64,000 nt of DNA from Chitinophagaceae bacterium. Lineage in GTDB: Bacteria > Bacteroidota > Bacteroidia > Chitinophagales > Chitinophagaceae. Below, in pieces: positions 63,285-64,000 of this stretch; position 1 is the stretch's first letter; each line of letters opens with the position of its first letter. The stretch covers positions 176,053 to 240,052 of the forward strand of contig JAHBTR010000004.1 of assembly GCA_019638475.1 (NCBI GenBank). The letters run 5' to 3'. Made by a program: the position numbers and the translations under genes. Under the pieces are notes generated by a model. It saw nothing but the letters and a program-made list of their open reading frames with translations, had not been told where the DNA came from and did not search any database.

Positions 63285-64000
63285 ATGGCTTTTGATATTG
63301 AAATGATTAAAAAATTGTATGCTTCGTTGCCTGAAAAGGTAAAAGCTGCTCGTACTACATTAGGTCGTCCTTTAACATTATCAGAAAAAATATTATATAC
63401 TCATTTGCATAGCGATATGCAAGTAGAAAATTTTGAACGAGGAAAAAGTTATGTAGATTTTGCTCCAGACCGTGTAGCTATGCAAGATGCTACTGCACAA
63501 ATGGCTTTATTGCAATTTATGCAAGCTGGTCGCCCTAAGGTAGCAGTACCAAGTACAGTACATTGCGACCATTTGATTACAGCAAAAGTAGAGGCTAAAA
63601 AAGATTTAGATGTTGCTAATAACGAGAGTAAAGAAGTATATAATTTTTTAGCTTCTGTTTCTAATAAATATGGTATTGGTTTTTGGAAACCTGGTGCAGG
63701 TATTATTCACCAAGTAGTGTTAGAAAATTATGCTTTCCCTGGAGGTATGATGATTGGTACAGATAGCCATACTGTAAATGCTGGTGGTTTAGGTATGATA
63801 GCCATAGGTGTAGGAGGAGCAGATGCTTGTGATGTTATGGCAGGTTTACCATGGGAGCTAAAGTGGCCTAAACTAATTGGTATTAAACTAACAGGAAAAT
63901 TAAATGGATGGACTGCTCCTAAAGATATTATTTTAAAAGTTGCAGGATTACTTACTGTAAAAGGAGGTACTGGTGCTATTGTAGAATATTTTGGAGAAGG
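63285..64000 (+). CDS. acnA: Aconitate hydratase, N-terminal part (3' end outside window)
   Basis: The first 238 codons. [52 protein letters not shown] and [13 protein letters not shown] are the opening blocks of the mitochondrial-type aconitase family; [23 protein letters not shown] (about 164-186) follows with the substrate-binding His/Ser. It isomerises citrate and isocitrate in the TCA cycle with a 4Fe-4S cluster; the cluster cysteines lie beyond the window. Confidence 0.95.
   Translation, partial: MAFDIEMIKKLYASLPEKVKAARTTLGRPLTLSEKILYTHLHSDMQVENFERGKSYVDFAPDRVAMQDATAQMALLQFMQAGRPKVAVPSTVHCDHLITAKVEAKKDLDVANNESKEVYNFLASVSNKYGIGFWKPGAGIIHQVVLENYAFPGGMMIGTDSHTVNAGGLGMIAIGVGGADACDVMAGLPWELKWPKLIGIKLTGKLNGWTAPKDIILKVAGLLTVKGGTGAIVEYFGE

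Noticed and set aside
1..64000. tRNA, rRNA, CRISPR arrays, prophage or intact transposase
   Set aside because: None was recognised in reading the window; repeats found are dispersed or paired, not arrayed with regular spacers.

Overview
The window is a low-GC stretch of a Bacteroidota chromosome, probably from the Chitinophagales/Chitinophagaceae side of the phylum. This is inferred from gene content: LolA, DUF5777 and BT_3928-type proteins, a choice-of-anchor protein with a type IX-like C-terminal domain, bacillithiol BshB1, FecI-like ECF sigma factors paired with barrel proteins, and promoters of the form TTTG-N19/20-TAnnTTTG. It is mostly housekeeping DNA with small accessory islands. I saw no rRNA, tRNA, CRISPR array, complete transposase or prophage gene.

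Layout. 1-2.1 kb: end of a sugar-nucleotidyltransferase-like gene, tpiA and radC. 2.1-9.6 kb: a His-rich membrane protein, an AhpD-like protein, a Na+/solute symporter, a YbgC-like thioesterase, LolA, an Uup-type ABC-F ATPase and a lone ECF sigma factor. 9.9-10.8 kb: a PIN toxin with an overlapping 52-codon partner, flanked by perfect 27-bp direct repeats. 10.8-17.8 kb: uvrC, a lipoprotein, a first ECF sigma/membrane-anchored barrel pair, a von Willebrand A protein and a DsbA-like protein whose CxxC has become SxxC. 17.9-21.5 kb: clpB, followed by a TylF-type methyltransferase that sits between clpB and what looks like a leftover clpB tail plus terminator. 21.8-27.4 kb: a second sigma/barrel pair and a compact five-gene operon (surface monohaem protein, OB-fold protein, cytochrome c lipoprotein, YceI, DUF5777 barrel).

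27.5-33.1 kb: an M16 protease, then a graveyard: decayed antitoxin and toxin, a DUF6934-like gene without a normal start plus a 50-residue partner, and a truncated repeat protein fused to the tail of a membrane protein. 33.2-42.2 kb: a LEA-like lipoprotein, cyanophycin synthetase and an RND efflux operon. 42.9-52.6 kb: trpS, a deoxynucleoside kinase, a DoxX/MauE-like protein, an orphan OppB-type permease, an FMN dioxygenase-like enzyme, a phosphohexomutase, a DUF2279 protein and an MsbA-type exporter. 52.6-64 kb: a TonB-C-like secreted protein, oxyR, mtgA, the 2-oxoglutarate dehydrogenase E2/E1 pair, rpmE2, bshB1, hutI, an AraC regulator, a PspC protein and the start of aconitase.

Two families of short palindromic repeats (one with four copies, one with three) sit only between genes. 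The best candidates for under-described biology are the two sigma/one-piece trans-envelope barrel pairs, the five-gene redox operon, and the two small two-gene cassettes (PIN + 52 aa, DUF6934 + 50 aa). All positions were read by eye and family names come from motif recognition, not searches.
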